Source: an uncultured Jannaschia sp.
Lineage (GTDB): Bacteria > Pseudomonadota > Alphaproteobacteria > Rhodobacterales > Rhodobacteraceae
Assembly: GCA_947494145.1 (NCBI GenBank)
Contig: CANLTZ010000002.1
Location: 248,001 to 312,000, forward strand
DNA: 64,000 nucleotides
Reading direction: 5' to 3'
Numbering within the stretch: position 1 is the stretch's first letter; each line of letters starts with the position of its first letter. Position numbers and translations under genes: made by a program. The notes beneath the pieces are model-generated. The model saw only the letters and a list, made by a program, of their open reading frames with translations. It did no database searches and was not told where the DNA came from. Below, piece by piece: positions 26,542-38,434 of the stretch.

Positions 26542-29500
26542 TCAGACGACGTTGAAATCGTCGTGGGTGATCGCAAGCCCGCTATCGAGTTCGGCGAACA
26601 GCACACGTGCACCCGCACCATTGCCATCCGCATCGTAGTAGAGAAGGCCGTTATTGGTGTCGTAGATGATGCGGTCATTGGCATCGGCCGCCTGACCCGA
26701 CGTATTGGCCCGGAATGCGCTGGCCGCCAGGTCCCCGGTGCCGATTGCCGCGAAGATGTCTTGATGCAGCTCAATCGTATCGTCGGCGACGTTGAAGTCC
26801 GTGATCTCATCCACGTTGGAAGCCGACAGGGTGGTCGAGAAGACGAACGTGTCTTCACCGCCCCGCCCGGTCAGGATGTCGGCGCCCTTCTTGCCATCGA
26901 TCCGGTTGTCACCGTTATTGCCAATAATCGTCTGTGTCCGGGTGGTACCGGTCAGGTCGATATCTTTGGTGCCGTTGGAATTGGTGGTCTGCAACTGCTC
27001 GACCCGCATGTCGCCGGTCATCCGGTAATCCACGTTTGTCAGGATCCGGTCATAGCCGTTATTGCCGACTTCGCGCACATCGGTATCTTCGTTGTAGATA
27101 ACATAGCGGTCATCGCCACCGCCGCCGATCAACACGTCGCCGCGACCTGCGCCGCCATCGTGCAGGACATTGTCACCATCGTTGCCGATGATGGTCTGCT
27201 GGCGGAAATTGCCGCGCAGGTCGATATCCTTCGTGCCGCCGGAATTGGTGGTCTGGAGCTGTTCGATCCGAACATCCCCGTCGAGCCGGTAATCCACATT
27301 GGTCATGACCCGGTCGTCGCCGCCATTGGCGACGGTGCCGGTCTCAACGACGATGGTATCTTCGTTGTAGACGAGGAAGACGTCATCGCCCGCGCCGCCG
27401 ACCAGCATGTCACCGGCGCCGCGACCACCGTCATGCAGGCGGTTTTCACCGGCATTGCCAACGATTTCCTGTGCGTCACGGTTGCCGCGCAGGTCGATAT
27501 CCCTCGTCCCGGTCGAGCTTGTCGTGCGGATGATCTCGATCGAGTCGTCGGCGGCCAGGACGTAGTCCACATTGGTCAGAACGCGGTCAGTTCCTTCGCC
27601 GGCATCTTCGCGGATTTCGGTGTCGTCGTTGTAGATCAGATAGGTGTCGTCGCCGCCGCGCCCGATCAGAAGGCCGCCTTCGCCACGCCCGCCGTCATGC
27701 AGACGGTTGTCGCCATCATTGCCGATGATCCGCTGGAAGAGTTCGTTGCCGCGCAGGTCGATATTCGACGTGCCAGAGTGGCTGGTGGTGCGAAGCTGCT
27801 CAATCTCGGAGCCTTCGGCCAGCGTATGGTCGACAGCCGCAAGAACGGTATCGCTGCCCTGGCCGAGTTCTTCGGAGACGAAGTCACTGACGTTGCGTAC
27901 ATAGTACAGATCGTTGCCTTCATCGCCATACAGGCTTGATGCGCTAAGATCGCTGTTGCCCGAACCGGAATCGATGGTGTCATTGCCGCGCCCACCGATC
28001 AGGATGTGTCCGCCACCATTGCCCACGATCATGTCGTCGCCGGTACCGCCGACCACGTCTTCATAGCTGTCATGGATGGTGAGTTGCACGCCATCGATGG
28101 TGGAGGTGCGCGATTGGTCCAGGTAGATGGTCGAACCGCTCGTCACGGCGGCGGTCATGATCGTGTCGAAGCCACCATTGGTATCATCAATGACGGTGCG
28201 GCCATCGGCGGCGAAGTTGCCCGCCCCGACAGCATCGCGAATTTCGCTCAGCTGGTCGGTGAAGACATGCCGGTCATTTTGGTTGTCGGCCCCCCAATGA
28301 TTGACTTGGATGCCCGTGACCGTACCTACATCAGCACCAACATTGTCGATGATCCGAACGGTCCATTCCCCGTCGGCATTCGCGCCGCGGAACGCTTGGG
28401 ACGTGAAGGTCCATTCGCCTGGGAATTGCGCGTCGAAGCCGGTCTGATCGTGTAGGATGCTCTGCGTCCCATCTGGACCTTCCAGAATGATCGTCAGGTC
28501 CCCCATATAGGTGTGGGACGGCGACATCGTGATCTCGACAGTTGAGTATTCGATGCGGAATTGGGCGTCATTCGACGTTGCAGACGCCGTCAGGCCAGCC
28601 GGGCTATTGTCCGGGATTGGTCCACCATTGCCGAGGTCCAGCGAAACCAAGCCCTGATTGGCGCTGGTGGCAGACTCCGTGCCGAAACCAGTGTCGAACC
28701 AGACCTCCGCCAAACGCACGGCGGCCGTGGCATCCACAAGGCCGAAGCCGTAATCGTTGGAATGGATCATGCCGCCGCCATTCCAACTCTCGCCGGAATT
28801 GGACGTGAATTCGAAACGCTCGAACCCCTGGGGGGCGAAAGGTCCCGATCCAACGATCATCGCGGAGGCGGCCAGAATTTCCTGGACGTCGCGCCAGCCA
28901 AGATCTTCGTTGGCTTCCAGCATCAGCGCGATCACCCCCGACACCATGGGCGTGGCCGCCGACGTCCCATTGAAGTTGGTGGTGACGTCGCCAGACGCAT
29001 AGCCGCCAGTGCCGTTGCGATCCGTGGTGACCACATCGCCCGGCGTGCCGAAGGCAGAAATCAGGATGCCTGCGCCGAAGCTCGAATAGTCGTCGACCGT
29101 GCCATCCTGGTCGACCGCCGCAACCGAGATGACGCGCGCATCTGCGTCGATCTCGGACATGTTGGTGTCCCAACCTTCAAAGCGGGAATTGCCTGCCGCC
29201 TTAACCAGGTTGAGGCCCAGCCCGTCGCGCCCATTGTCCACCGCATACGTGATATCGGCCATGGCCGCATCGATGCTTGCTTGCTGGATGAAGAAGTCGA
29301 AGTAATTGAAGCCGCTCGACGTACCGTTGCTCATGGAAATGATGTCGCCGCCATTGTCGGCGGCATGGCGGATGCCCGTTCCCAGGTCGCGCACATAGCT
29401 GTCGAATGTTGTGCTGCCACTGGCGGAATCTGAATATCCGCGGATCCCCACAAGCTCTGCGTCATAGGCAACGCCGACCGTGCCCTGGCCGTCCCGCTCT

Positions 29501-29817
29501 GCGCCGATGATCCCCATAACGGCGGTGCCGTGGTTGTCTTCGGTGAAGCGCCACCGGGCGTCGTTGTCGTCCTGTTCAAGGTCCAGGTCGAGCGCGGTGT
29601 TATAATTGTCGTCGAGATCGTCGTTCGTGTAGTCGAACCCGTCGTCGAGAACGAAAACCCGGACCCCTTGGCCCGTATAGTCTTCCCATGCGTCGAGAAC
29701 GTTTAGGTCCAGAAGGTTTTGGTCGGGGTTGTCCAGGTGCCACTGCTGGTCGAAAATATCGTCGCTCGGGACCGATGTTGACAGGTTCCCCATTGTTGTC
29801 GCTTGGCTTGTCATCAT
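26542..29817 (-). CDS. Subtilase (kexin-like S8) with P domain and RTX repeats
   Basis: 1091 residues from ATG 29817, which has AGAAGGA at a good distance; a second ATG follows directly. Residues about 25-360 are a peptidase S8 domain with the triad D58 (VFVLDDGFD), H96 (EDNHGTAVMG) and S286 (NGTSAATPMVSG) and oxyanion N210. A proprotein-convertase P domain follows at about 440-560 (SHTYMGDLTIILEGPDGTQ, GEWTVRIIDNVGADVG). RTX modules run from about 630 to 1000, then a C-terminal block (DRIIYDTNNGLLYYDADGNG) like that of its neighbours. There is no signal peptide or obvious pro-peptide. It is probably secreted by a type I system and activated by calcium outside the cell. It may process neighbouring surface proteins, but that is a guess. 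Confidence 0.9.
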   Translation of the reverse strand: MMTSQATTMGNLSTSVPSDDIFDQQWHLDNPDQNLLDLNVLDAWEDYTGQGVRVFVLDDGFDYTNDDLDDNYNTALDLDLEQDDNDARWRFTEDNHGTAVMGIIGAERDGQGTVGVAYDAELVGIRGYSDSASGSTTFDSYVRDLGTGIRHAADNGGDIISMSNGTSSGFNYFDFFIQQASIDAAMADITYAVDNGRDGLGLNLVKAAGNSRFEGWDTNMSEIDADARVISVAAVDQDGTVDDYSSFGAGILISAFGTPGDVVTTDRNGTGGYASGDVTTNFNGTSAATPMVSGVIALMLEANEDLGWRDVQEILAASAMIVGSGPFAPQGFERFEFTSNSGESWNGGGMIHSNDYGFGLVDATAAVRLAEVWFDTGFGTESATSANQGLVSLDLGNGGPIPDNSPAGLTASATSNDAQFRIEYSTVEITMSPSHTYMGDLTIILEGPDGTQSILHDQTGFDAQFPGEWTFTSQAFRGANADGEWTVRIIDNVGADVGTVTGIQVNHWGADNQNDRHVFTDQLSEIRDAVGAGNFAADGRTVIDDTNGGFDTIMTAAVTSGSTIYLDQSRTSTIDGVQLTIHDSYEDVVGGTGDDMIVGNGGGHILIGGRGNDTIDSGSGNSDLSASSLYGDEGNDLYYVRNVSDFVSEELGQGSDTVLAAVDHTLAEGSEIEQLRTTSHSGTSNIDLRGNELFQRIIGNDGDNRLHDGGRGEGGLLIGRGGDDTYLIYNDDTEIREDAGEGTDRVLTNVDYVLAADDSIEIIRTTSSTGTRDIDLRGNRDAQEIVGNAGENRLHDGGRGAGDMLVGGAGDDVFLVYNEDTIVVETGTVANGGDDRVMTNVDYRLDGDVRIEQLQTTNSGGTKDIDLRGNFRQQTIIGNDGDNVLHDGGAGRGDVLIGGGGDDRYVIYNEDTDVREVGNNGYDRILTNVDYRMTGDMRVEQLQTTNSNGTKDIDLTGTTRTQTIIGNNGDNRIDGKKGADILTGRGGEDTFVFSTTLSASNVDEITDFNVADDTIELHQDIFAAIGTGDLAASAFRANTSGQAADANDRIIYDTNNGLLYYDADGNGAGARVLFAELDSGLAITHDDFNVV

Positions 29818-29905
29818 TAAAATTCCTTCTGTACCAATATATTGGCAGTCACACTGGTGTTGTTTGCCTGGCCCCACGGACGGCGGGGCGCGGCCTGTCA
29901 TAGAG

Positions 29906-30118
29906 TCAATTCATCGGTTCGCTTTGCGTCACCGCAAGGACGTCCCGCTGGCAAGAAAACGAAAAGCGCATCTCACCCGTCAGACGCAGACGATCACCCG
30001 GCCTAACCGTGTTTGGCAGCCCGATCGTCTGAAGTACGCGACCGTCATCCGTGCGTATTTCGGGGCAGGGCGTACCAGCCGTCAGCACGATGGCTGTCAC
30101 GATCATGGATGGCGTCAT
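29906..30118 (-). CDS. Small hypothetical protein with an N-terminal hydrophobic segment (DUF5818-like)
   Basis: 70 residues from ATG 30118, with GGGGGA seven bases upstream; a frame extension to 30193 is less likely. An N-terminal hydrophobic stretch (MIVTAIVLTAG) may be a short signal peptide. The mature part (CPEIRTDDGRVLQTIGLP, then VRPGDRLRLTGEMRFSFSCQ) has two Cys and looks like a small beta-barrel. Proteins of this pattern in the Rhodobacteraceae are annotated as DUF5818-like; I am only moderately sure of that link. It is divergent from the sulfotransferase-like gene and shares a CtrA-type box with it. Confidence 0.6.
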   Translation of the reverse strand: MTPSMIVTAIVLTAGTPCPEIRTDDGRVLQTIGLPNTVRPGDRLRLTGEMRFSFSCQRDVLAVTQSEPMN

Positions 30119-30206
30119 TGGTCGTTCCCCCGCCGATACTCGCACCGCACCTTTTAAGCCTTTATCAAGCGGAAAGCGGCCAGTGTATGTCAACTTTCAG
30201 CCGACG

Positions 30207-30222
30207 TTAAGACTATGTTAAC
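30207..30222. promoter_or_regulatory. CtrA-type binding box (TTAA-N7-TTAAC)
   Basis: TTAAGACTATGTTAAC matches the full alphaproteobacterial CtrA consensus TTAA-N7-TTAAC. It lies 57 bases before the plus-strand sulfotransferase-like gene that heads the pseB-pseC group, and 89 bases before the minus-strand small gene. The only sequence evidence is the match and its position. Confidence 0.5.
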
Positions 30223-30278
30223 ATTTGCATGCATGGACATCGTGCAACACCCTATAACGGAGTTGGTCGGAACCCCCT

Positions 30279-33533
<3,255 letters not shown>

Positions 33534-33537
33534 GCCC

Positions 33538-33765
33538 ATGCGCGGCGCTGTGGGCACCATGGCCGGGCGGCTTACGGCGGCGTTGCGTTGGCGCGCGGCT
33601 AAAGTGCTCAAGGGATCGCCGTTGCAGAAACCCCTACGCATCCTGTCCCGCACCGCCCGCGACCTGCGCCACCGGGCCATTGCACGTCGTCCCGACCATC
33701 GCCGCCATGACGACGCCCAGCGCGCGGCCCTGGCTGACTGGCTCCGTCGTCAGGGTTTGGAATGA
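33538..33765 (+). CDS. Small basic protein between pseC and a putative glycosyltransferase
   Basis: 75 residues, very Arg- and Ala-rich (RRPDHRRHDDAQRAALADWLRRQGLE is split here only to show its basic end). It starts four bases after pseC and its TGA overlaps the ATG of the next gene (ATGA at 33762). This tight packing argues for a real coupled gene rather than chance. No known domain is visible. Confidence 0.5.
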   Translation: MRGAVGTMAGRLTAALRWRAAKVLKGSPLQKPLRILSRTARDLRHRAIARRPDHRRHDDAQRAALADWLRRQGLE

Positions 33766-34817
33766 CAACGCCCCGCCTGTTGCTGCCCGCCGTGGACGAT
33801 ACGACACTGATGTTCGCGGGCTCCATGCGGCAACTCCTTCGCGCGGCGGGCATTCCCCACCACATCGCACTGATCGAAGGCGGCCATCTGTCCGACCGCC
33901 AGCGCGCGCAGTACCTGCCCGAAGGCCCCGACCTGACGTTGCCCTCGTCTGCCATGGGCGACCCTTCGGCGCTGTCGAATTACGACGCACTCGTGATCAA
34001 CCGCCTGCCCTGGAACCTCAAACAGATGTTGGAACATGCGCGTGGCATATCCCCGATGGGCCGTCCCGTGGTCGTGTCTTTCCAGACGGGGCTGGACCTG
34101 ACGCCCGATATCGGTCTGGCCAATCGCCGCGACGTCGATGTGGCCTTCCTGACCCCCCGGTCTCGCCTAGGCCGTTTCCGACGCGACTTCCCCCGCGCGC
34201 CCCACCAGCGCGTGGCCTTTGGCCATCCCGCCTTTCGCCGTCCCGGCCCACCCGCGCCACGGCCCGAGGCGACAGACGACGTCTATTTCTTCGCCCAGGC
34301 CATCTCACCGGCTACTTTGGGCGCGCGTCTCCATATGCTCGATATCCTGATCGCCATGGCGCGCACCCGGCCCGACCGGAACGTCTGGATCAAGCTGCGC
34401 CACCGCCCCGACGAAAACCGCGATCACGTCCACCGCGAACGATGGTCCTATCCCGAGTTGCTGGCCAAGCACCGCCCCGACGCGCCGCCCAACCTGCGCG
34501 TCACCGATTGCACCATGGCCGAAGCCATGGCCCTTGCAGGGCGTGGCCTCGCCTGCACCTCCACTGCGGTGGTGGAGCTGATCCGCGCGGGGGTCCCGGT
34601 GCATGTCCATGTGGATTACGTCGAAAACTACCTCGACCCGCTGGCCGCCCCCATGGCGGAGCTGTTCGCGCAAAGCGGTCTTATCGCCAGCTTGGACGAG
34701 GTGTTGGACGGTGTCACCCGCCCCCCTTCACAGGCCTGGTTGGAGGATTTCTTTTGCGAGGATGACCTGGCCGAAACCATGCTGCGCGAAATCGCGGCGG
34801 TGCGTGCCGCCGTCTGA
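33762..34817 (+). CDS. Putative glycosyltransferase (DUF6716-like)
   Basis: 351 residues. The layout suggests a two-lobed GT-B fold: PRLLLPAVDDTTLMFAGSM at the start, YFFAQAISPATL after the linker, RNVWIKLRHRPDENRDH, and LACTSTAVVELIRAGVPVHVHVDY in the donor-site position. That last block resembles the donor-site motif of capsule and polysialic-acid transferases. It follows pseB and pseC in one operon and probably uses a nonulosonic acid or related sugar. The family link is from memory of the pattern, so the name is tentative. Confidence 0.55.
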   Translation: MTTPRLLLPAVDDTTLMFAGSMRQLLRAAGIPHHIALIEGGHLSDRQRAQYLPEGPDLTLPSSAMGDPSALSNYDALVINRLPWNLKQMLEHARGISPMGRPVVVSFQTGLDLTPDIGLANRRDVDVAFLTPRSRLGRFRRDFPRAPHQRVAFGHPAFRRPGPPAPRPEATDDVYFFAQAISPATLGARLHMLDILIAMARTRPDRNVWIKLRHRPDENRDHVHRERWSYPELLAKHRPDAPPNLRVTDCTMAEAMALAGRGLACTSTAVVELIRAGVPVHVHVDYVENYLDPLAAPMAELFAQSGLIASLDEVLDGVTRPPSQAWLEDFFCEDDLAETMLREIAAVRAAV

Positions 34818-35003
34818 AGCCCCCGGACCGGACTCAAGCCCGTAGGGCGCCGGTCCATCCATAGGCCGCCCCCACGGGCCGGCGACTTAATCGCTGTCGG
34901 CGTGATGCTGACCGGTTTTGCGGATGTGACCACAATCAAACACAACAGCAGGACAGTCGTTTCGCCGACCCGCGGCCCGTCAACGAACCGGCTTGCACCA
35001 ACG

Positions 35004-35028
35004 AAAAAGGCCGCCCCGAAGGACGGCC
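35004..35028 (-). terminator. Intrinsic terminator of rpsD
   Basis: Read on the minus strand: an 8-bp stem GGCCGTCC / GGGCGGCC with one wobble pair, a TTCG tetraloop and five T. It ends 23 bases after the rpsD stop. Confidence 0.85.
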
Positions 35029-35050
35029 CCAATCCTGGCAAAACCGGCAA

Positions 35051-35671
35051 TCAGTTCTGCGCGTAATATTCGATGACCAGGTTCGGCTCCATCATGACCG
35101 GATAAGGCACGTCCGACAGGCCCGGTGTGCGCACGAAGCTCGCAACCATCTTGGAATGGTCGGCCTCAATGTAATCGGGCACGTCACGCTCAGCCAGTTG
35201 CACCGATTCCAGCACCACGGCCAATTGCTTGGACTTGTCGCGCACGGCGATCACGTCGCCTTCCTTCACGCGGTAGCTGGGGATGTTCACCCGCTTGCCG
35301 TTCACCGTCACATGCCCGTGGTTCACGAATTGACGGGCTGCAAACACCGTGGGCACGAACTTGGCGCGGTAGACCACCGCGTCCAAACGACGCTCCAACA
35401 GGCCGATCAGGTTTTCACCTGTGTCACCCTTTACCCGCGCGGCTTCCGCGAAGATGCGCTTGAACTGCTTTTCGGTCAGATCGCCGTAATAGCCTTTCAA
35501 CTTCTGCTTGGCGCGAAGCTGCAAGCCGAAATCCGACATCTTGCCCTTGCGGCGCTGGCCGTGCTGGCCGGGGCCGTATTCGCGACGGTTGACCGGGCTC
35601 TTGGCGCGGCCCCAGATGTTCTCGCCCATGCGGCGGTCGATCTTGTACTTGGCAGAGGTGCGTTTGGTCAC
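35051..35671 (-). CDS. rpsD: 30S ribosomal protein S4
   Basis: 206 residues, the usual length in Rhodobacteraceae. It starts at GTG 35671 with GAGGAG upstream; the mature start [19 protein letters not shown] is typical. The S4 domain ([31 protein letters not shown]) is intact. It binds 16S rRNA in the small subunit. It stands alone, without a ribosomal operon around it, as in other alphaproteobacteria. Confidence 0.97.
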   Translation of the reverse strand: MTKRTSAKYKIDRRMGENIWGRAKSPVNRREYGPGQHGQRRKGKMSDFGLQLRAKQKLKGYYGDLTEKQFKRIFAEAARVKGDTGENLIGLLERRLDAVVYRAKFVPTVFAARQFVNHGHVTVNGKRVNIPSYRVKEGDVIAVRDKSKQLAVVLESVQLAERDVPDYIEADHSKMVASFVRTPGLSDVPYPVMMEPNLVIEYYAQN

Positions 35672-35792
35672 CGTCTGATCTCCTCTAGATATGAGGGCGT
35701 TGTCCTTTGGGCGTCTCACCCCGACAGGCATCCCCTTGCGGGGGCCGCCAACACCAATAGAAACCGCGCTCTAAGGCCCGCCCCGCCCCATG

Positions 35793-36839
35793 TCAAGAAA
35801 GGTAGCGGGGTGCCCCTTCATGCCGCAAAATCGCAAGCTCGGCGGCTGACAGACAGCGGCGCGCCTGGGGGCCGTAAGCCCCCGCATCGGTATCGGCGTC
35901 CGGCACCAATTCCAGCAGATCGTCGCGTTCCACGGTGTTCAGGCAAGATAGATCGGCGCCTGCCGGGTGGAAGCTTTCCGTGGGCAGGCCATTGGCTTCG
36001 ATCACCTGATGACGTTTGAACAGGATATGCAGATAGGTGACCTCGGTGGCGCGATGGTCCAGCGTCACGGCCCGGTCATCGACCAAGTCCCGGGCCTGCA
36101 CCAACACCTCATCTTCGCCCCAAAGCGCGCGGGCCTTGCGTCCCGACAGCAGGACCTGATGGTCGGGGGATACAAGCAGATCCCCATGTTCCGCCCCAAG
36201 CGCACCTGCCCGGATCAAGATCGGGCGCAGCCCGGGCATTGCAAACATGCGCGCACCTGACACGCGCCGCAGCCCCATCCAAAGGATTTCCTGCGCGCCG
36301 TCATCGCGGGTCAGAACCTGGTCACCGGGATAAAGATCTTCCACCGCGCGGCGCCCGTCCGGCGTCGGAATCAAAGAGCCAGGGGTGAAGCAAATCGTCT
36401 TGTGGGGCGCGGTGACCTCATGGGGCGCGGGCGCTTGCGCAATCCGAAGCTCCGTGTTGGCCGGGGGCAGCCCCTCATGAAAGACCAGTAACGTCTCGGA
36501 ACCTGCAGTCACCAATTGCGCAGACCAGCGCATATCGCCGCTTTCGACAATCAAAGCATCGGGATCGTCCCTTGGGTCGGCGATGCGCTGAGGCTGCACG
36601 GAAATGCCCCGACCGCGGCCCAACTTCGCAACCGCATTGGGGGCATGGTCCCGCAGCCGTCCGTACCCCTCCGCGCCCGATAGGAGGAAAGCCGCTCGTG
36701 CGCCATCAAGTCGCAGAGGCGTACCGGACCAACGAAACATGGAACCTGTGGAAAACGGGCTGCGGGTGGATGGTATCGCCCCATCCACCCGCGCCTGAAC
36801 GGTGGAAATGACCTGTGCCCCCGCACATGTCCCCAACAT
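35793..36839 (-). CDS. Hint-domain protein
   Basis: 348 residues. The C-terminal half carries a Hint (hedgehog/intein) module of the Hint_2 type common in Rhodobacteraceae. It starts at CFTPGSLIPTPDGRRAVEDL, with the catalytic Cys in the usual place (about residue 152), then YPGDQVLTRDDGAQ, and HGDLLVSPDHQVLLSG with the block-B-like His. The N-terminal half (about 1-145) is of unknown fold. The protein may self-cleave at the Hint Cys. It is the only Hint gene here and is near rpsD. Confidence 0.8.
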   Translation of the reverse strand: MLGTCAGAQVISTVQARVDGAIPSTRSPFSTGSMFRWSGTPLRLDGARAAFLLSGAEGYGRLRDHAPNAVAKLGRGRGISVQPQRIADPRDDPDALIVESGDMRWSAQLVTAGSETLLVFHEGLPPANTELRIAQAPAPHEVTAPHKTICFTPGSLIPTPDGRRAVEDLYPGDQVLTRDDGAQEILWMGLRRVSGARMFAMPGLRPILIRAGALGAEHGDLLVSPDHQVLLSGRKARALWGEDEVLVQARDLVDDRAVTLDHRATEVTYLHILFKRHQVIEANGLPTESFHPAGADLSCLNTVERDDLLELVPDADTDAGAYGPQARRCLSAAELAILRHEGAPRYLS

Positions 36840-36983
36840 GCCCGCCCCTTACTTACCGCTTGTTTTGGCGTCGTTTTTTTGCGGTCGCTGCTCGACCTGC
36901 GGGGACATTAGCCCAGTCGCGAATCATACGTCAAACCCGTTTCTCGCACTGATTCGATTTTTTTCACAAAGGCCTGAGATCAC

Positions 36984-37529
36984 TCAGTTTTGATTGAAAC
37001 GTGAAACAATGAGTTGGGTCGTGTCATAGCCGTTGAAGTCCAAAACTTCGATTGCGGCACGCAATCTATCGGTGGGAATGGTGGGCTCTCGGTTCAAGAT
37101 CCAGCCCGCCCGCCCGTCCGGTTGACCGACTACGGCGGTGCGGTATCCGGTATCCGTCCAAAGCACCCAATAGGGCGCTGTGAAAGGCACGCCCGCCAAC
37201 TCTACCGTCAAGCGTCCAGGGCCTGTCACTTCGGCTGAACCTGTGATGCTGCGCAAAGCATCCCCCGACGGGTCTAAGCAAGTGTTGCGCAGGGTGATCG
37301 TGCCGTTCTCGGGCGTCGAATACTCCGCAATGGCCCCCGCGCAACCGGCTTGGAAGGGGACGGGGAAGCGCGCCACCTCGTACCAGCGGCCCGCATAGCG
37401 CGTGGCATCGAAATCCGCCTTGGACGCGATCAACACGTCCGGGTCACGGTAAGACGTCAGCAGCGGCGCCACCGCTGCCGTGGAACACCCGGCCAGCAAA
37501 AGGGCCAGTAGAAGTGCGCGCATGCTCAT
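36984..37529 (-). CDS. blc: Lipocalin lipoprotein (Blc-like)
   Basis: 181 residues. The N-terminus is a lipoprotein signal with the lipobox LLAGC (Cys15). The lipocalin signature YAGRWYEVARFPVPFQAGC is at about 46-64, and the C-terminal LDFNGYDTTQLIVSRFNQN is typical of bacterial Blc. It would bind a small hydrophobic ligand such as a lysophospholipid at the outer membrane. It is three bases after pdeM on the same strand. Confidence 0.9.
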   Translation of the reverse strand: MSMRALLLALLLAGCSTAAVAPLLTSYRDPDVLIASKADFDATRYAGRWYEVARFPVPFQAGCAGAIAEYSTPENGTITLRNTCLDPSGDALRSITGSAEVTGPGRLTVELAGVPFTAPYWVLWTDTGYRTAVVGQPDGRAGWILNREPTIPTDRLRAAIEVLDFNGYDTTQLIVSRFNQN

Positions 37530-37532
37530 CCC

Positions 37533-38198
37533 CTATCGCGGCATCGGAATTTCGACCATGGGCTGGCCCGCCAGAATGGCGCGGGCATTGGCTGCCATCA
37601 GACCGCTCAAGGCCCGATCCCCTGATCGCAACCCGCCCGTATAAGTGCCATAAGCTGGCAGGATCAGCCGGTTCGCATCGCGCAGGAAACAAGGCCGCGA
37701 CACGCGTCGCCCGCGCAGCGACAGACAGGCTTTGGGGTGGTAATGGCCCGACACTTCGTGGCGCCCATCTTCGGTGGCAATATGGCGGAAGGTGATCGGC
37801 CCCGCCGTCGCACCTTCGGCGGCGTGACCGCCAAGCCCGGTGGGCGCCGGGTCGTGATTCCCGGTGATCCAGGTCCAGTCGCGCCCTTCCATAAGCCGGG
37901 CCAGCCTGTTCCGCGGCTCCGCGCCCAGGGCATCGGCTGCACCCATATCGTCGAAACTATCGCCTAGGCAAATCACGGCCACCGGACCGGTTTCCGCGAT
38001 GTCGGTTTCAAGCCGGGTCAGCGTCTCGGCCACCTCATAGGGCGGCAATAGCGGGCCGCCGCGTCGCGCCAACCGCTCAGACTTGCCCAGATGCAGGTCA
38101 CTCACGACCAACAGCCCCGCCTCCGGCCAGTGGAGCGCCCCAGACGGTCGCGCCACAAGCTGCTGGCCAGCGAAAGTGAAATGCAAGTCGTTCCCCAT
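37533..38198 (-). CDS. pdeM: Ligase-associated DNA damage response endonuclease PdeM
   Basis: 221 residues from ATG 38198. It is a metallophosphoesterase with the family metal motifs: VVSDLHLGKSERL, ICLGDSFDD, WITGNHDP and SGHYHPK. In many bacteria it is encoded directly beside the DEXH helicase of the same repair module. Here the helicase gene (40289-42694, same strand) is 2 kb away, with an opposite-strand RTX/VWA gene in between. It is followed closely by the lipocalin gene. Confidence 0.9.
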   Translation of the reverse strand: MGNDLHFTFAGQQLVARPSGALHWPEAGLLVVSDLHLGKSERLARRGGPLLPPYEVAETLTRLETDIAETGPVAVICLGDSFDDMGAADALGAEPRNRLARLMEGRDWTWITGNHDPAPTGLGGHAAEGATAGPITFRHIATEDGRHEVSGHYHPKACLSLRGRRVSRPCFLRDANRLILPAYGTYTGGLRSGDRALSGLMAANARAILAGQPMVEIPMPR

Positions 38199-38346
38199 GC
38201 GTTCCGGGTGAATCACGTTGCGCTGACCGGGGCAAGTCTCTTTGCCCGGAAATCGGCGCCCCACGCTCTGACCCAAGGTCAGTCTTTCAGGGTTTGCCGA
38301 TTCGGCCCGGCAGAAAGCCATGCGGTCAAGTAAGAAGATATCTTGA

Positions 38347-38361
38347 CTAAATTTTGATTAA
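38347..38361. promoter_or_regulatory. Near-CtrA box upstream of the RTX/VWA gene
   Basis: CTAA-ATTTTGA-TTAA differs from TTAA-N7-TTAA in one base. It is in the AT-rich leader 74 bases before the likely start of the RTX/VWA gene. A chance match in AT-rich DNA is quite possible. Confidence 0.25.
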
Positions 38362-38434
38362 TGGTTCGATTGAGATGTCGGAAATATTTCTCTGGCGCGT
38401 TTATGGTAGTTTAATCAGCATATTGGGGGTCCTT

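Noticed and set aside
26458-27939. 493-residue plus-strand frame opposite the protease RTX modules
   Set aside because: Its repeating sequence is just the complement of the RTX repeats.
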